Assembly: GCA_009809945.1 (NCBI GenBank)
Contig: WTPW01001164.1
Location: 84,575-148,574 of the forward strand
DNA from: Gigaspora margarita
Lineage: Eukaryota > Glomeromycota > Glomeromycetes > Diversisporales > Gigasporaceae
DNA: 64,000 bases
Direction of reading: 5' to 3'
Each line of letters begins with the position of its first letter. Position 1 is the first letter of the stretch. The position numbers were made by a program, and so were the translations under genes. Positions 44,605-55,992 of the stretch are shown in pieces. Below the pieces are notes generated by a model. The model was not told the origin of the DNA. It saw only the letters and a program-made list of their open reading frames with translations, and searched no databases.

Positions 44605-44735
44605 AGCATGTGACATATCAATCAAAATCAGATAATTTTGGTACCATTCGATTTGTCTTATTGAGACGAATCGAATGGCACCAAAATCACCTAATTTTGA
44701 TCACTTAATTATAAGTTTTAACCTTTTTGAAGTTT
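44605..44735. repeat. GTCTC-core palindromic repeat
   Basis: TTTTGGTACCATTCGATTTG, TCTTATTGAGACGAATCGAA and TGGCACCAAAAT form a clear palindrome. Confidence 0.65.
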
Positions 44736-46797
44736 ATCTAAAAACATAGTCCTATTGTAGTGCAGTGCCTAATTTGGTGCACCAAAGATCTCAAATAATA
44801 TCTTGTGAACTATTGATCCAAATTACACGATTTTGGTAACTTTGTTTAACATATTTTTATTTATTGTTTAACGTATTTTTATTCATTGTTCTTTTAATTT
44901 TTTTTAAACAGTTTTTTAATTTATTTTTTTTTTATTTATTTATTATTTTATTTTTAAATTATTTTTTAAATTATTTTTATTATATTTAAATATGTACAGA
45001 ACGGTTTAAATAAGCAATGATCAGATTACACAGAGCAGAGATAAAGATAAGTAATTTGGGTTTTTTTTTGTTTCTTACTTTTTTTTTATTATTTTAGTTT
45101 TCTATTCTTGTTCTTTTTATTAGTTTCAGACTATCATCCATATATTGGTGTGCTTCTCTTGTTGTTGGTGTTATCCAGTTCTTTCATTTCTCATAATGTG
45201 GTTTATATATCGTTGGCATCGTAATTTCCTCCTGTCATTGGTGCCATCCAATTTGGTGTGAGTTGGGCCTAATTATTGTTTAAATTCATAGTAGTAGAAC
45301 ATATTAGTATTAATATTTGATTTGCTTAAATTTGTTTAATGCTATTGCATTTTTTTTTGAACTGATTTTTTTTTTAAAAAAAAAATTTATTTAAATCGAT
45401 TTTTGTGGATTTTATTTTGATAGACTTATGGCTGTGCAAGCTTTCAATTCTGAATGGTTAAGAATTTATTACTATAGTGATAGTATAGTGCAAGGACTAT
45501 TAATAGCAATTTTTAGCTCTGCAGCTGCAGTGGTAATGCAAGGACCCTTATGAGTAGATAATTAGACTTTGCAGATGCAGTGGTAATGCAAGAAACTTAT
45601 TAGTGTATAGTTAGGCTCCGTGGTTGTAGTAGTAGTATAAGGACCTAAAATAGATCCTGAAGGATGATACTCTGATTCTATTTTTAACTATATGGATTTG
45701 TTAGCTATCATTTTTATATTTGGAATTTTAATGTAGAAGGCAGGCTTTTTTAGACCTTGGAGTTTAGAGAATTTTGAGACCAAGAGGTGAGGAGTTTATG
45801 TGTTTGACAAATTAGAAGAATGATTAGTATGAATTCAAATCCTAGAGACTTTGTTATAAAGTATTAAAGTTTGAGTATATAATGCTAGAGCTTGAATAGC
45901 GAACCTTTTTCCATATATTTTTCATAATATATTTTTTTATCATATAGCAATAAAGTTATTTCTACTGCAATATAGCAGTTTATATACAAAAATCGTAATC
46001 AGTAATGATTATGTGATTTTTTACCATTATCTATATTATCTAATTCAGAATTTGTCTATTTTAATTAATGCTTTTGTGGAAAACAAACATAATGAACATT
46101 ACTAATTTAATTTGAACTAGAATTCTGAATCTAATTTGATAATTGATCATATATGCTCGAGCTTATAAATTATATGCTTGATCAATTATACTCGATTAAA
46201 ATACACAATCAATTTTTGAAAATTTTTTTAATCAATCGATTTTTTAGTCAAGTTAATTCACTAGTCATATGGTTACATTATCAAAAAAATTACCTATTCT
46301 TTATGAAACTTAGCAAAACCATTTGTTAGATTTATTGCAAATGAATTTTAGTGACCTATCTTTGAGATCATTGAATTTGCAGGACTTTTATTAGTGCAGT
46401 TTTTTTATAGTAGGTAATAATATATAAATAAAATTATTATTATTATTATTTTTAATACTTAAGTAACAATTCAGAAAGATAAGGTTAACAGTTTTGTTAT
46501 TCATTCTTTAGCGCCTTATATTTGAACTGTGAAGAAAGATTTCTAAAGTTCACGGCTTTATAAGGCATAAGTTTTTGTAACAAGTATTAATAAATATATA
46601 TACTTTTTTAGTCCCAATTATGAAAGGTTATAAGGTTATTAAGTATTAACAATATAGCATTGTCTGTGTTTTTTAGTTTATATTCCTTCATTTACAAATC
46701 TCTTTCTTTTACTTTAAAATATTTAGATTCTTTATAAGTTGTAGTAATTGTATAATTTAGAGTGAATTAGTAGTTTATTGTAGTTCACTAAGTTATA
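44736..46797. other. Intergenic; one 48-50 bp tandem repeat
   Basis: 45490-45640 holds three units of about 50 bp marked by GCAAGGACTATTAATAG, GCAAGGACCCTTATGAG and TGCAGTGGTAATGCAAG. The rest is T-rich without recognised genes. Confidence 0.5.
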
Positions 46798-46805
46798 CTA
46801 TAGGG

Positions 46806-47038
46806 CAGTATCTGAAATTCAACTTTTAAATTAGTTTCGGGCTGCAACCAAATAAAAAAAATTTGGCAGATTATAAAAATTTATAAAAATTTTGTTGCAC
46901 ACATAAGCATTTAATTGAAATTTATTAGTAAAATTTGCAAATTTATGTGTGGAATTCGCATATGCACTTCAGATTTTGGTTGCGGAAATTTAAAATTTGT
47001 TGTGGTCCGCAGACTCTGCAACCCAATTTCAGACACTG
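46806..47038. mobile_element. hAT-like MITE (233 bp) with 8-bp target duplication
   Basis: Ends CAGTATCTGAAAT and ATTTCAGACACTG. CTATAGGG precedes it (46798-46805) and follows it (47039-47046) exactly. CAG ends and 8-bp duplication are hAT hallmarks. The minus-strand frame 46911-47114 is not a gene. Confidence 0.85.
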
Positions 47039-47046
47039 CTATAGGG

Positions 47047-47687
47047 TTTATAGATGCATATTCATAAATGTACTTATAACTATAAAAAAAGTATAATACA
47101 TATTGTATTAACAAATAACAATTTTAATGATAGAATAACAAGAAAAGAGTACTTTACTATTTATATAATTATAATAAAATTTGCAACAGTTGGATATTTC
47201 AAGTTAAATATTGACAGAATTAATTGTTAAATCTAATTTAGACCTATGTACATATGTACATCCAAATTTTAAATATTATATATACTGTATAAATTACAGA
47301 ATTACTGTATCATTATTTTGCTTATTACAGTACTAAAAAACATTAGCCAATCATATTTGATGATGATCATATGACATAATAGCCAATAAAAAGGAACTTC
47401 TGTCATGCTCTTATCCATTGTATCTTTTGTATTGGAAATGTACCAAAAAAAATTTACAGTGAAACAAGAATTGGCTGTATAGCTTTACATACAGCAGTAA
47501 TGTGAGTATGCATTGCTATTACTAATCGATAGGTTTCTGTGCTGCTATCACAATCATGGTATTAAATCACGAAATGGAAGCCCTTGCATCACTATTGCCA
47601 TAGAGCTTACTTATTAAAAATCAAGTTTTTTCACTGTTATTATATTGGTGCCTAATTTTAATAATGAAATTCTGCATTGTTCTCATA
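47047..47687. other. Intergenic, nothing recognised
   Basis: No supported feature. Confidence 0.4.
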
Positions 47688-47735
47688 TAGGGTCTGGAAT
47701 GGGCAGGCCTGCAGTCCAGCCCATTCCAGACCCTA
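47688..47735. repeat. Perfect 17-bp GC-rich hairpin
   Basis: TAGGGTCTGGAATGGGC and GCCCATTCCAGACCCTA flank a 14-base loop (AGGCCTGCAGTCCA). The opposing frames across it (47621-47854, 47645-47965) mirror each other because of the palindrome. Confidence 0.85.
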
Positions 47736-47934
47736 CTCTCATAACCTTGGAGTCTAATTTTAAAATTAAAAGTCCCTGCCTTGTTATCGCCATGAAGCTC
47801 AACCACCAAGAAAAGAATCTCGAGCCTATCGCAGTCGTGGTGCCTAATCACCAAATAAAAGACTTTTTATATAGGAATTATAATAATTTCTATTGCGTGT
47901 TATTAAAAATTCTGACACAAAACTTGCTCGTTAT

Positions 47935-48135
47935 TCCAGGGACAAATAGTATATGGTTGAGTTAGTTTGCATTGGAATTTTCGCGTTTTCTATTGTGAAT
48001 TACTGTAATATATGCTGTTGCAGACCTACGCACTATTCCTATGCGGCTAAGTTTTGTTCGTTTGCATTGGAAGTAACATGTTTCCTATTATGAGTTACTG
48101 TTACGGGACTTACTTGCTATTCCAGGAATCATCAT
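47935..48135 (-). repeat. Dispersed 70-75 bp repeat, three decayed units
   Basis: GTTGAGTTAGTTTGCATTGG, TTTCTATTGTGAATTACTGT and CTTACTTGCTATTCCAGG recur, the same family as 1-240 and the complement of 6740-7420. Confidence 0.5.
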
Positions 48136-48143
48136 GATTTTTA

Positions 48144-48486
48144 GGTCACGCAAATTTGATTTTTCGGTTTGCATTACCCGCCGACCCATTTGTCAATTTT
48201 TCAAAATTTTTTTTTTTTTAGATCCCAATTGTGCCGATTGTTTCGCTATTCTCATCCGGTGACAACCGATGAGACCTTAATTTCCCGTAATTGTCCGATA
48301 AGAATGACGAAAAAATATGACTGCCAACACAATTCTATGATTCTTTATTATGCAAAATGAAAAATTAGCCTTGCATAACCTTAGATGAACATTATTCTAT
48401 TAATTTACAATAAATTAAAAAAAATCCGACAGACCCATGTTTTTAGATTCCATTAATGCAAAACGAAAAATCAACTTTGCATGGCC
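48144..48486 (+). mobile_element. GGCCATGCAAA-family TIR element (343 bp)
   Basis: GGTCACGCAAATTTGATTTT then CGGTTTGCATTA on the left is inverted at the right as AATGCAAAACGAAAAATCAA and CTTTGCATGGCC. This copy shows the two termini best. Confidence 0.75.
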
Positions 48487-48534
48487 AATCCTGTAATTTT
48501 ATTTTTATTTTAATAATTCTTTTACCGTATTTGC

Positions 48535-48630
48535 GCGTAATAGCGGGCCGGGGCGTTATTTCGAGCCTTGGCCCGAATTAAGCTTAATTTAGGCCGAAAT
48601 TCGGAATTTCACCCCTGCGCGTTATTGCGG
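48535..48630. mobile_element. 96-bp relative of the CCGTATTTGCGCG element
   Basis: CCGTATTTGCGCGTAATAGC on the left and CTGCGCGTTATTGCGG on the right, TA on each side. It retains the GGGGCGTTATTTCGAG word. Confidence 0.65.
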
Positions 48631-49186
48631 TAAGTTCATCTTAGCACAACTTCAAAAATTAGCAAATGAAGAATAAAGGAATTTATTTTTTTAGTAAACA
48701 ACTAAAGTTATAAACTTGAAACTTGTTTATTGTTTTCGCTTTATTGATTGCTCTAATGCCATCTAGCCGTTACGGTACATAATTCTGATACACATTTTCC
48801 AGATTTATATTTTTAATAGTTAATTACAATTGGAATAATTTAATTAATTAGATATTGTCAAACAGCAAAAAGATTATTACTCATCAAAAATAATTTCAAC
48901 AAAAATTTTTAACAGGGTTCGTTTTTTTATTATAGTTTTACAAAATTATTTCTAATTACTTTTTTAAATGCATTTGGAAATTTTGTGTATAATATAAAAA
49001 ACTTGCCTATATTTATTAGGAAAAATCTAGATATAACCATGGCTACGTGTAACCGATGTTATAAAATTATATATATCTCAAAATTTTACTAGGGTAACCC
49101 TGTCGTGTTACTAAGCAAAACTGCGATTTTGATAAAATAAAACAAATAAAAGGCCTTTCCTCCCTCAGATGTAATTATATAGTTAA
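48631..49186. other. Intergenic; half copy of the 37607 MITE
   Basis: 49018-49110 shows AGGAAAAATCTAGATATAAC and ACTAGGGTAACCCTG, partly matching 37607-37821. Otherwise nothing. Confidence 0.45.
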
Positions 49187-49433
49187 GGCCGTTTGAAGTT
49201 GATTCTTTGGTTAACATCACTTTTCCAGGACTCTCGGGGGGATAAAATGAAACGAACATATGAAACGAACATATAAAAATGAACAAAGATGGGCCAATTT
49301 CATTGGTTGATATAAATCAGGTGACTGGCGAGAGTCATCCAGCGTTTTGATTGGCTGTTCATTTTTGGAGGGAGATAGGGGGAGACTTCAACTGGAGGGG
49401 TGATGTTAACCAAAAAATTAACTTCAAACGGCC
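49187..49433 (-). mobile_element. Tourist/PIF-Harbinger-like MITE, copy 2
   Basis: GGCCGTTTGAAGTTGATTCT to TTAACTTCAAACGGCC, flanked by TAA at 49184-49186 and 49434-49436. It is the reverse complement of 1877-2134 along its length (CGAGAGTCATCCAGCG, TGATTGGCTGTTC). Confidence 0.85.
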
Positions 49434-50159
49434 TAATATAGCTGTTAAGGTGACTTACAGTCCATTAGTGTTACGATGGAATAGTGGAAATAGGAAGTAA
49501 ATTCAGATCAACCTTAGTTAGTAAACATTGAAATGTTAGTAGTATATACCGTTAGAGATTGCGCATTGAGAACAGAAATCCCATATGTTTCTTGTTTGTT
49601 GTAATAAAGTCATCTGACTGAGCAATAATAAGGCAAAAACATTGTTCTTTGACCAGCTTGACCCATTTTTCTTGGCTCTCTCTAAAATAAAAAACATTAC
49701 CATCGTTCCTTAACCCTCTCTAAAATAAAAAAAATCACCATCGTTCTAACTTATGTTAGATAATATGATAGGAACGACCCTAGCGTCGCTTGAAAAAAAG
49801 GTAGCCGGACAGATTTGTTGGATACATGTGATTTCGGATCAGAATATGTATTATTATTGTAATAACGGTTAATTTCTCTTTTATTGTTACTATCGTAGTT
49901 GTCGAAGCAGTTTTTTCATTCGAAATATTTATAAGCAACACCAAATATTCTATTCGAAATTATTATAACTTCTTGAATGAAAAAGAAATGCCAGAATTCT
50001 ATTTAAAAGATCTTTAGTAAAAAAAGCGCTTTAATTAATTAACTGCGTGGTTTGTCTTGTGCTTCATGAGTGTTACTGTGTGTGTGTTAAGTTGATAAGG
50101 GTTTAAAGTGTGTCTGTTAAAAACTAAACGATAAAATTCAAAGTTGAAAGGACCTTATA
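49434..50159. other. Intergenic, nothing recognised
   Basis: A short direct repeat, CTCTCTAAAATAAAAAA with CACCATCGTTC, lies at 49677-49745. No gene. Confidence 0.4.
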
Positions 50160-50302
50160 CAGTCAAACCTCTTTATAGTCACAAAATTAATATTTACAAT
50201 ATTTTTTTTACCAATTATCTATAAACAAAAAAAATATCTCTATATTAGTTACACTTCTTTATAATTGTATCCCAATGTTGTGACTATAGAGGTGTTAGAC
50301 TG
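50160..50302. mobile_element. TA-flanked pogo-like MITE (143 bp)
   Basis: CAGTCAAACCTCTTTATAGT at the left and its inverse ACTATAGAGGTGTTAGACTG at the right, TA on each side. The ends are those of pogo/Tigger-type elements. Confidence 0.85.
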
Positions 50303-50507
50303 TATTAGGCAAAGATATGTATGGTTGATAAACTATACGATAATTCGTATAATTAAGATAGTTTGCATCGTGTGATCATATTGTCCTTTGTACAGTTTAA
50401 GCTCACTGGAACTTATAGAACTGACAGTATAATTGACTGTTGGTTATTGTGATACAAGAGTAAAGATATAAATCAATGGTAAAAAAAAACGAACCTGTGC
50501 AAAAGAA

Positions 50508-51015
50508 ATGAGCGATAGCTCGAATTATAGCAATAATAATAATATCAGCAGTCAGCTAACAAAACCGAAAACAATAATAACTATGTTAAAATCTTTAAGA
50601 AACTTTAGCACAAACGACGCGTTTATTGTAGTTAGAACACTTGCTGCAATAGCTTTTAAACGCCATAATCTGAGTTATAGGACTGATCAATATCAAATGG
50701 TTTAAGGTCACCTAATAAAATCTCTTTTTTTTTTTTTTTTAACATTCTTATATATAGATTACGGTAATAATTGAAATGATCATTGTAAGAAATGTATGTA
50801 ATACAACCATGTTTGAATAAATTTTAAATATTTGTTAAGACAGTGCTCAAAAAGTACGACTGTTTTATAATAACCTATTTAGTACTTTTTAGGCACCAGC
50901 ATATTTGCTAATACGAGACACAACAATGGAAAACGAAATAAGCAACAACCTCTCAACAACTAATGAAGAACAATATAAGCCAGTGCCAACAATGCCACCA
51001 ATGAAAACAATATAA
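50508..51015 (+). CDS. Possible small two-exon protein, unknown function
   Basis: Exon 1 50508-50699 (64 codons from ATG), intron 50700-50892 (GTTTAAGG...TTTTTAG, 193 nt), exon 2 50893-51015 ending TAA; phase is kept and 104 residues result. Residues 1-20 are Ser/Asn-rich, the middle has RNFSTNDAFIVVRTLAAIAF, a plausible helical segment, and the tail is polar with Pro/Met. No family recognised. Codon use is more mixed than in surrounding AT-rich junk, which is the main argument for it; the GTTTAA donor is weak. A pogo-like MITE lies 200 bp upstream. Confidence 0.4.
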
Positions 51016-52300
51016 CATTAATTTTAGAAATTTATTATTTCAACATGTTGTTTGGTAAATATATTTATTACAGTGAATTGTGTTATAACGGTAAAAATTA
51101 CAAATTTAAATACTATATAGTCAACAATCTTTAAGAACCGTCGGCGCAAACGGCAAATACACACTAACCTTTCTAATATTTTTTGACTTATACTTACAAT
51201 GGTACGTATTGTTAAGGTGAATGGAAAATATATAATTCCGGATAATCATAAAAATGTACAATAAAAATTTCTTTTTATAGAAAACTCTATACTATTTTTA
51301 TAATATAGGACTTGTAAAACCTTATCGCAGTAATAAATCATTTCCTATTTTGTCTAGTTTAATTCATAGATGAACTACAAAATAAATTTAATTAAGATTA
51401 ATGCAGTGTACTAACTGAAAATTTCAACTTTGTCTACTGTATCAGGCTTTTTTTGCATAAAACCTTTGCTCATCAATTGCTTCTTTTTTCCTAGAATTAA
51501 TTAAATTAAATTTTGTTTAAAGTTAATTTCCGGAATTAAAAAAAAACAGTAATTTAAATGTTTAGATCATAAGTTTAAGATCTCATATTTATTTAGGTTA
51601 ATATCAGATTTATTACGTGCCTTTTTTTTATATATTTGTAAGCAAAAATGTAAACTTATGAACAATGATACGATAAATAGCTATGTACCAACAAAGTAAA
51701 ATGAACAAGACTAGTTTTTATTCACCAAGGAAGCGATAGTCATAAATCATTAATGGCTTGTCTGCTCCCTTATATTATATCTTTTAGATGATATAGGAAT
51801 ATGGATTTATGAGCCATTATAATTACTCCTTTTATTCAAAAGTAATTGCCAATCAAGTTTTTAATTTTTTTCTTCATGAATCGTAAATAATTATAGATTT
51901 TAAATTTATGTCTGATTTATTTTCGATTTTAATATTTAAATAAAATATATTATTATTTCTAATTTATTTTTCCGCCAACTTTCATTGAAGTTCAAGAAGT
52001 ATATGATTAATAATTGTCCCAAAAGTCTTTAATAGTATTATTAATAATGACACTGTTGCGGTGTAATGCTACCATAAATGTATCAAAACTAAAATACATG
52101 ACTAATTACCAAGCTGAAAACAATCCTACTCTGGAATTTTCGGAACTAAAAATTCCGATTACCATTATGGCTAACTAAAAATGGATCAATCGTTTTATTG
52201 AATAAATTCGGTTTAAATGGAGTTACTGACATAAAAACACTTATATCGATCGATCGATCAAATACGTTTTCATTTTCAATTTCACGTGATTAATCAAAGA
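51016..52300. other. Intergenic upstream of the kelch gene
   Basis: AT-rich with no recognised repeat. Similarity to the other kelch locus begins at about 52308 and not before. Confidence 0.4.
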
Positions 52301-52315
52301 GGATAGTCAACAAGT

Positions 52316-52322
52316 TATAAAA
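52316..52322 (+). promoter_or_regulatory. TATA-like box of the kelch gene
   Basis: CAAGTTATAAAA lies about 165 bp before the ATG. The same word occurs at the same relative place before the pseudogene (2206-2212) within otherwise diverged flanks, which suggests a retained core promoter. Confidence 0.4.
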
Positions 52323-52484
52323 CGCAAATCTTTGATATCATAACTAAATTAAACTAGACAATTTGCGATGTGTCTAATCCCTGCATGACTGAATACTGAG
52401 TAACTTACCATTAAAGCAAAATATCTACGAACCAGAGAAGTTTATTTAAACATGATTAATTTTGTAGTTTTAATTTAATTCTAT

Positions 52485-54102
52485 ATGGATTCTTTTAAAA
52501 ATTACCTTTTCCTTTGGCTATTTATTATTCCTACTTGGACTACCGCTGGTGCGGATGGCTTCACGCCTCTTGGACGTTTCAGACAAAGTAGTGCCCTTGT
52601 AGGAAACAAACTTTACTTTTTTGGTAGTTCAGTTATTGTACAATCGAGAGACAATATTATTTTAGATGTGACTCTTTCGACATTAAATACATCAAACCCT
52701 TTATGGTTTTTATCAAATTCTTCAGTCCCAACTAACTCTGCATTTGCAAGTGCATGTGTAGGAGGTCCTTATAAAAATATGATATATCTTTTGGAACATC
52801 TTAATACAACTAATGATGTTAGTAATAATATTATAGTATATGCTTTGGATACTATAAGTGGAACATGGATTATTCCTATTATGAGCGGAACGATCCCTGT
52901 AAGTCGACAACAATTTCAAGCTATTAATGATGCAAATGGCAAGATATATATGTATGTTGACGTTCCTATCATTATTTTTTGTATTTGTCTAGCAAAAAAA
53001 TTAGTATATCCTTTTGATAATTTGAAATTACATAGGTTTGGAGGATTTAAAGGATTTATGAGTCCTAATTCTGGTGGTGTTCTTAATGATATCAATATAT
53101 TAGATACATTTAGTTTGACTTGGATACAAGGCTCTAATGTTAGTGCGCCAACCTCACGTGCTGACTTTTCAGCTACACTTTTAAAAAATGGCCTTATACT
53201 TTATTTAGGAGGTGGTGATAATATCAATATGGCGGAGGTAATTATAAATTAAATATAGATTAAATATAATTAGGTATTTAAAAATATAAATTTTTAGATC
53301 GAGGTATTAAATTATTGTATTGTTACTTTCGAATTATCGAATTAGATTCCGATTTATGATACTTATAATAATTCATGGTCTAAAATGGTAATGTTCTCGA
53401 TAAACTTTTTTTATTTGTTAAATATTACCACTTTTATATTTAAAAGTGTATAAATTATTAGATTGCAACTGGTGATAGTATTGACCCTAGAAGTGGCCAC
53501 ACTGCTGTGTTATCGCCAGACGGCCATGTTATAATCTATGGTGGATCTAAAAATAATGCTACTTTAGATCAAAGTCAACAGATAGCTTCTTTAGACACAA
53601 CCCTTAATCCTTACAAATGGTCAGTTAAATCAATGATTGGTAATAATGTACCACCACCACTTGTATTTCATTCTGCTACTATAGTAGGAAATTTTATGAT
53701 TTTAGCATTTGGTAATTACAGTATAACAATTATTTAATATAATAGGAAATCCGAAAAACAAAACTAATTTATTTTTAATTTAAAGGGCAAAAGGGTGTAA
53801 ATAATGCTTTTGATTCGAATGATTTGAATTCACAACTATACATTCTTGATACTCGAAATTATGTATGGGTTACTTCAACTAATACATCAACTAATTCACC
53901 TAACCCGCAAAATCCTTCAGTTGCTCAAATTCAAACTGTTATTGTTTCAAATTCCAATTCATTAAGTACAGGTGTTATTGTGGCCATTCCAATAATTTCA
54001 AATGTTCTTATTGCAATCGCAGGTTTTATAGGATATTGGCTTTTCAAGAAAAATGAACGGGATGATATTGTTCGTATAGCAGGTTCTAAAAATACAGCCT
54101 AA
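52485..54102 (+). CDS. Secreted-type kelch-repeat protein with C-terminal membrane helix
   Basis: Exons 52485-52951, 53036-53237, 53346-53387, 53462-53711, 53786-54102; introns GT-AG, 74-108 nt; 425 residues. Residues 1-24 form a signal peptide (YLFLWLFIIP core). Kelch blades follow: the motifs YMFGG (155-159), YLGGG (212-216), IYGG (262-265) and AFG (near 320) each sit between LDT-type and aromatic-Trp positions (NILDTFSLTW, PIYDTYNNSW, YILDTRNYVW), giving a beta-propeller. Residues 383-407 are a hydrophobic helix followed by KKNERDD and an 18-residue tail. The propeller is thus predicted to be outside the cell or in the lumen, anchored as a type I protein. Ligand and role are unknown; kelch propellers usually bind proteins. 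Start chosen because it begins the signal peptide and is conserved in the pseudogene at 2359. Intron 1 (84 nt) has no stop and keeps frame, so an isoform retaining it is possible. Confidence 0.85.
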
Positions 54103-54208
54103 ATGTTATTGATGTAAACTATTTAAGTGAATTTTTAATCATTCATAATTATCACATACATGCCTTTTTTAAATATTATATTTGTATAAAATCTGTAAAA
54201 ATAACAAC

Positions 54209-54214
54209 AATAAA
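54209..54214 (+). terminator. Polyadenylation signal of the kelch gene
   Basis: AATAAA, 107 bp after the stop. The equivalent AATAAA is kept beyond the pseudogene (4009-4014). Confidence 0.5.
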
Positions 54215-54479
54215 ATGCTTTTAAATTCATTACTTAACTTCTTGATTAGATTTATTATTATTGCCTGTAAGTTACTTGTATAGAGATTTTAATAAATATA
54301 ATATTTGACTATTTTAACTTTACATTGTCTTTCTTTTCTTTTAACTTGGTGAAATAGTTATATCACTAGCTATTATTGGTGTGTCATTTATATCGACTTA
54401 AATTTCGCTATCTGACTAATTCTAAACGTCAAATCCATAAACACATGACTTTAACAGAATAAATATGTCAGTTTATCAG

Positions 54480-55730
54480 CAATCCTAAATACAAATACTA
54501 TTGACGTCAAAATATTGAATCGCGGTGTCACTGCTAATAAATACGACATAGTATCTGATTAGGCAGCTGCGTGAAGTTGTCACGCTAAAACCAAGAACGG
54601 GATACAAGTGTGACTAACTAGATTACACAATTTATTCGTCAAATTGTTGCTGATAATTGCTAATTTCTTCGCAGCAGATACCGCAATATGACGTGCCTTC
54701 GACCACGTCATAAAAACAGTACCCTAGTAAATAATCAGTTACCATCCACATCATGACAAATAACAAGTACATATTCAATAACTGAATCTATGGTGAAAAG
54801 GACCAAAACTTCCGATGTTAATCATGCGTGGTGAGATTTGGGAATCTCAATAAATATACTTTATCAAAAATTAAATCAACGTGCGTTCTGTGATACAGTA
54901 AGTGTCAGCTCTAAAAAAAATTTACTATTTACGTCAAAGTAATGCATCTAAAAATTTAGATCTGTTATTATCGAATTACGTATATATATCATGTTTAGTA
55001 CGTATTATCATCAAGTATTTTTTAAGCGATCAAGGCTAGTCTAAGTCGTGAAGAATATGCAGCAGGTATAATTATATTGACTAGATTTTGGAAACGTACA
55101 TCATTTCTTTCTTGACTAAGCCTTACACTTCATTTCACTCCGTTCCTGGTAAGGTAAGGCTGTAAAATCCGCAACCCGCAATGCCAAAGTCACTATACCA
55201 CAGTGCCGTATTTTCACATATGGTGCTAGGAAATCTTCCTTCCGCATTTTATAGCTGATTTTAAGATATTCAATTCAAATTAAATATTGGTTTTTTATTT
55301 ATATATAGTACGATTTTATTGCACATTAGCTTAATAAAATGTCGAGATTTAAGATTTGAAAAAAAAAAATTTTTAAAAGATATAATGTCCTATAATAGAA
55401 CGATAACTAATCAGAAGATTATCAATTTAACTTGTCAATTGAATTCAAAGCAAGTGATTTTATTCGTACATAATGCTTACCGGTATATAAAACTAAAATC
55501 TTGAATTCAGATTTCGTGTAATAAAATCTTTACCCACATTCTTCTCAAAACTCAAAATTCTTCTCGAAGGGTGTTTTACTAGTCCATTTCCCACATGGGG
55601 AATATATTCAGAATTAATTACTATGTTGCCTAAAAATGTTGACATTTAGGTCTCAATTTTATCTTTAAACAAGCCTAATTCCACCCAATCGTTATTGTAT
55701 TTTTAGAATTAAACAATTAATTCTGGTTTA
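54480..55730 (+). repeat. Segmental similarity to 7990-8500
   Basis: Parts at 54480-54560 and 55340-55700 align with 7990-8080 and 8140-8500. 54560-55320 has no counterpart there and no recognised gene. The frame 55319-55504 lies inside the repeat and is not supported as coding. Confidence 0.6.
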
Positions 55731-55741
55731 CATGAATTTTA

Positions 55742-55990
55742 CAGGAGGATCCCTAAATTTCCGGGTCGGAATGGCCGGAATGCGTCGTGGTTAGGGTCGG
55801 GTTAGGGTTAGGGTTAGCTATTCGGTTAACAGGAACTATAGTAAAATTATCAGCTGGGCATTTTTTACTTAATGAACGACTATGGTTTCATTAGTAAAAT
55901 TCTTAGTGATCGTGGGAAAATTGATCAATTCCGGCCTATCCGACCAATGTTCCGATGCATTCCGACCCGGAATTTTGGGGACCCCCCCTG
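55742..55990 (+). mobile_element. TA-flanked MITE, mariner-like, copy 2
   Basis: CAGGAGGATCCCTAAATTTC to GGAATTTTGGGGACCCCCCCTG with TA on both sides. Copy of 6112-6351, here with a GGGTTAGGGTTAGGGTTAGC telomere-like run near 55803. Confidence 0.7.
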
Positions 55991-55992
55991 TA

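Noticed and set aside
47621-47965. Opposed frames of 77 and 106 codons
   Set aside because: They cross the perfect hairpin at 47688-47735, which makes both strands look alike; no domain seen.
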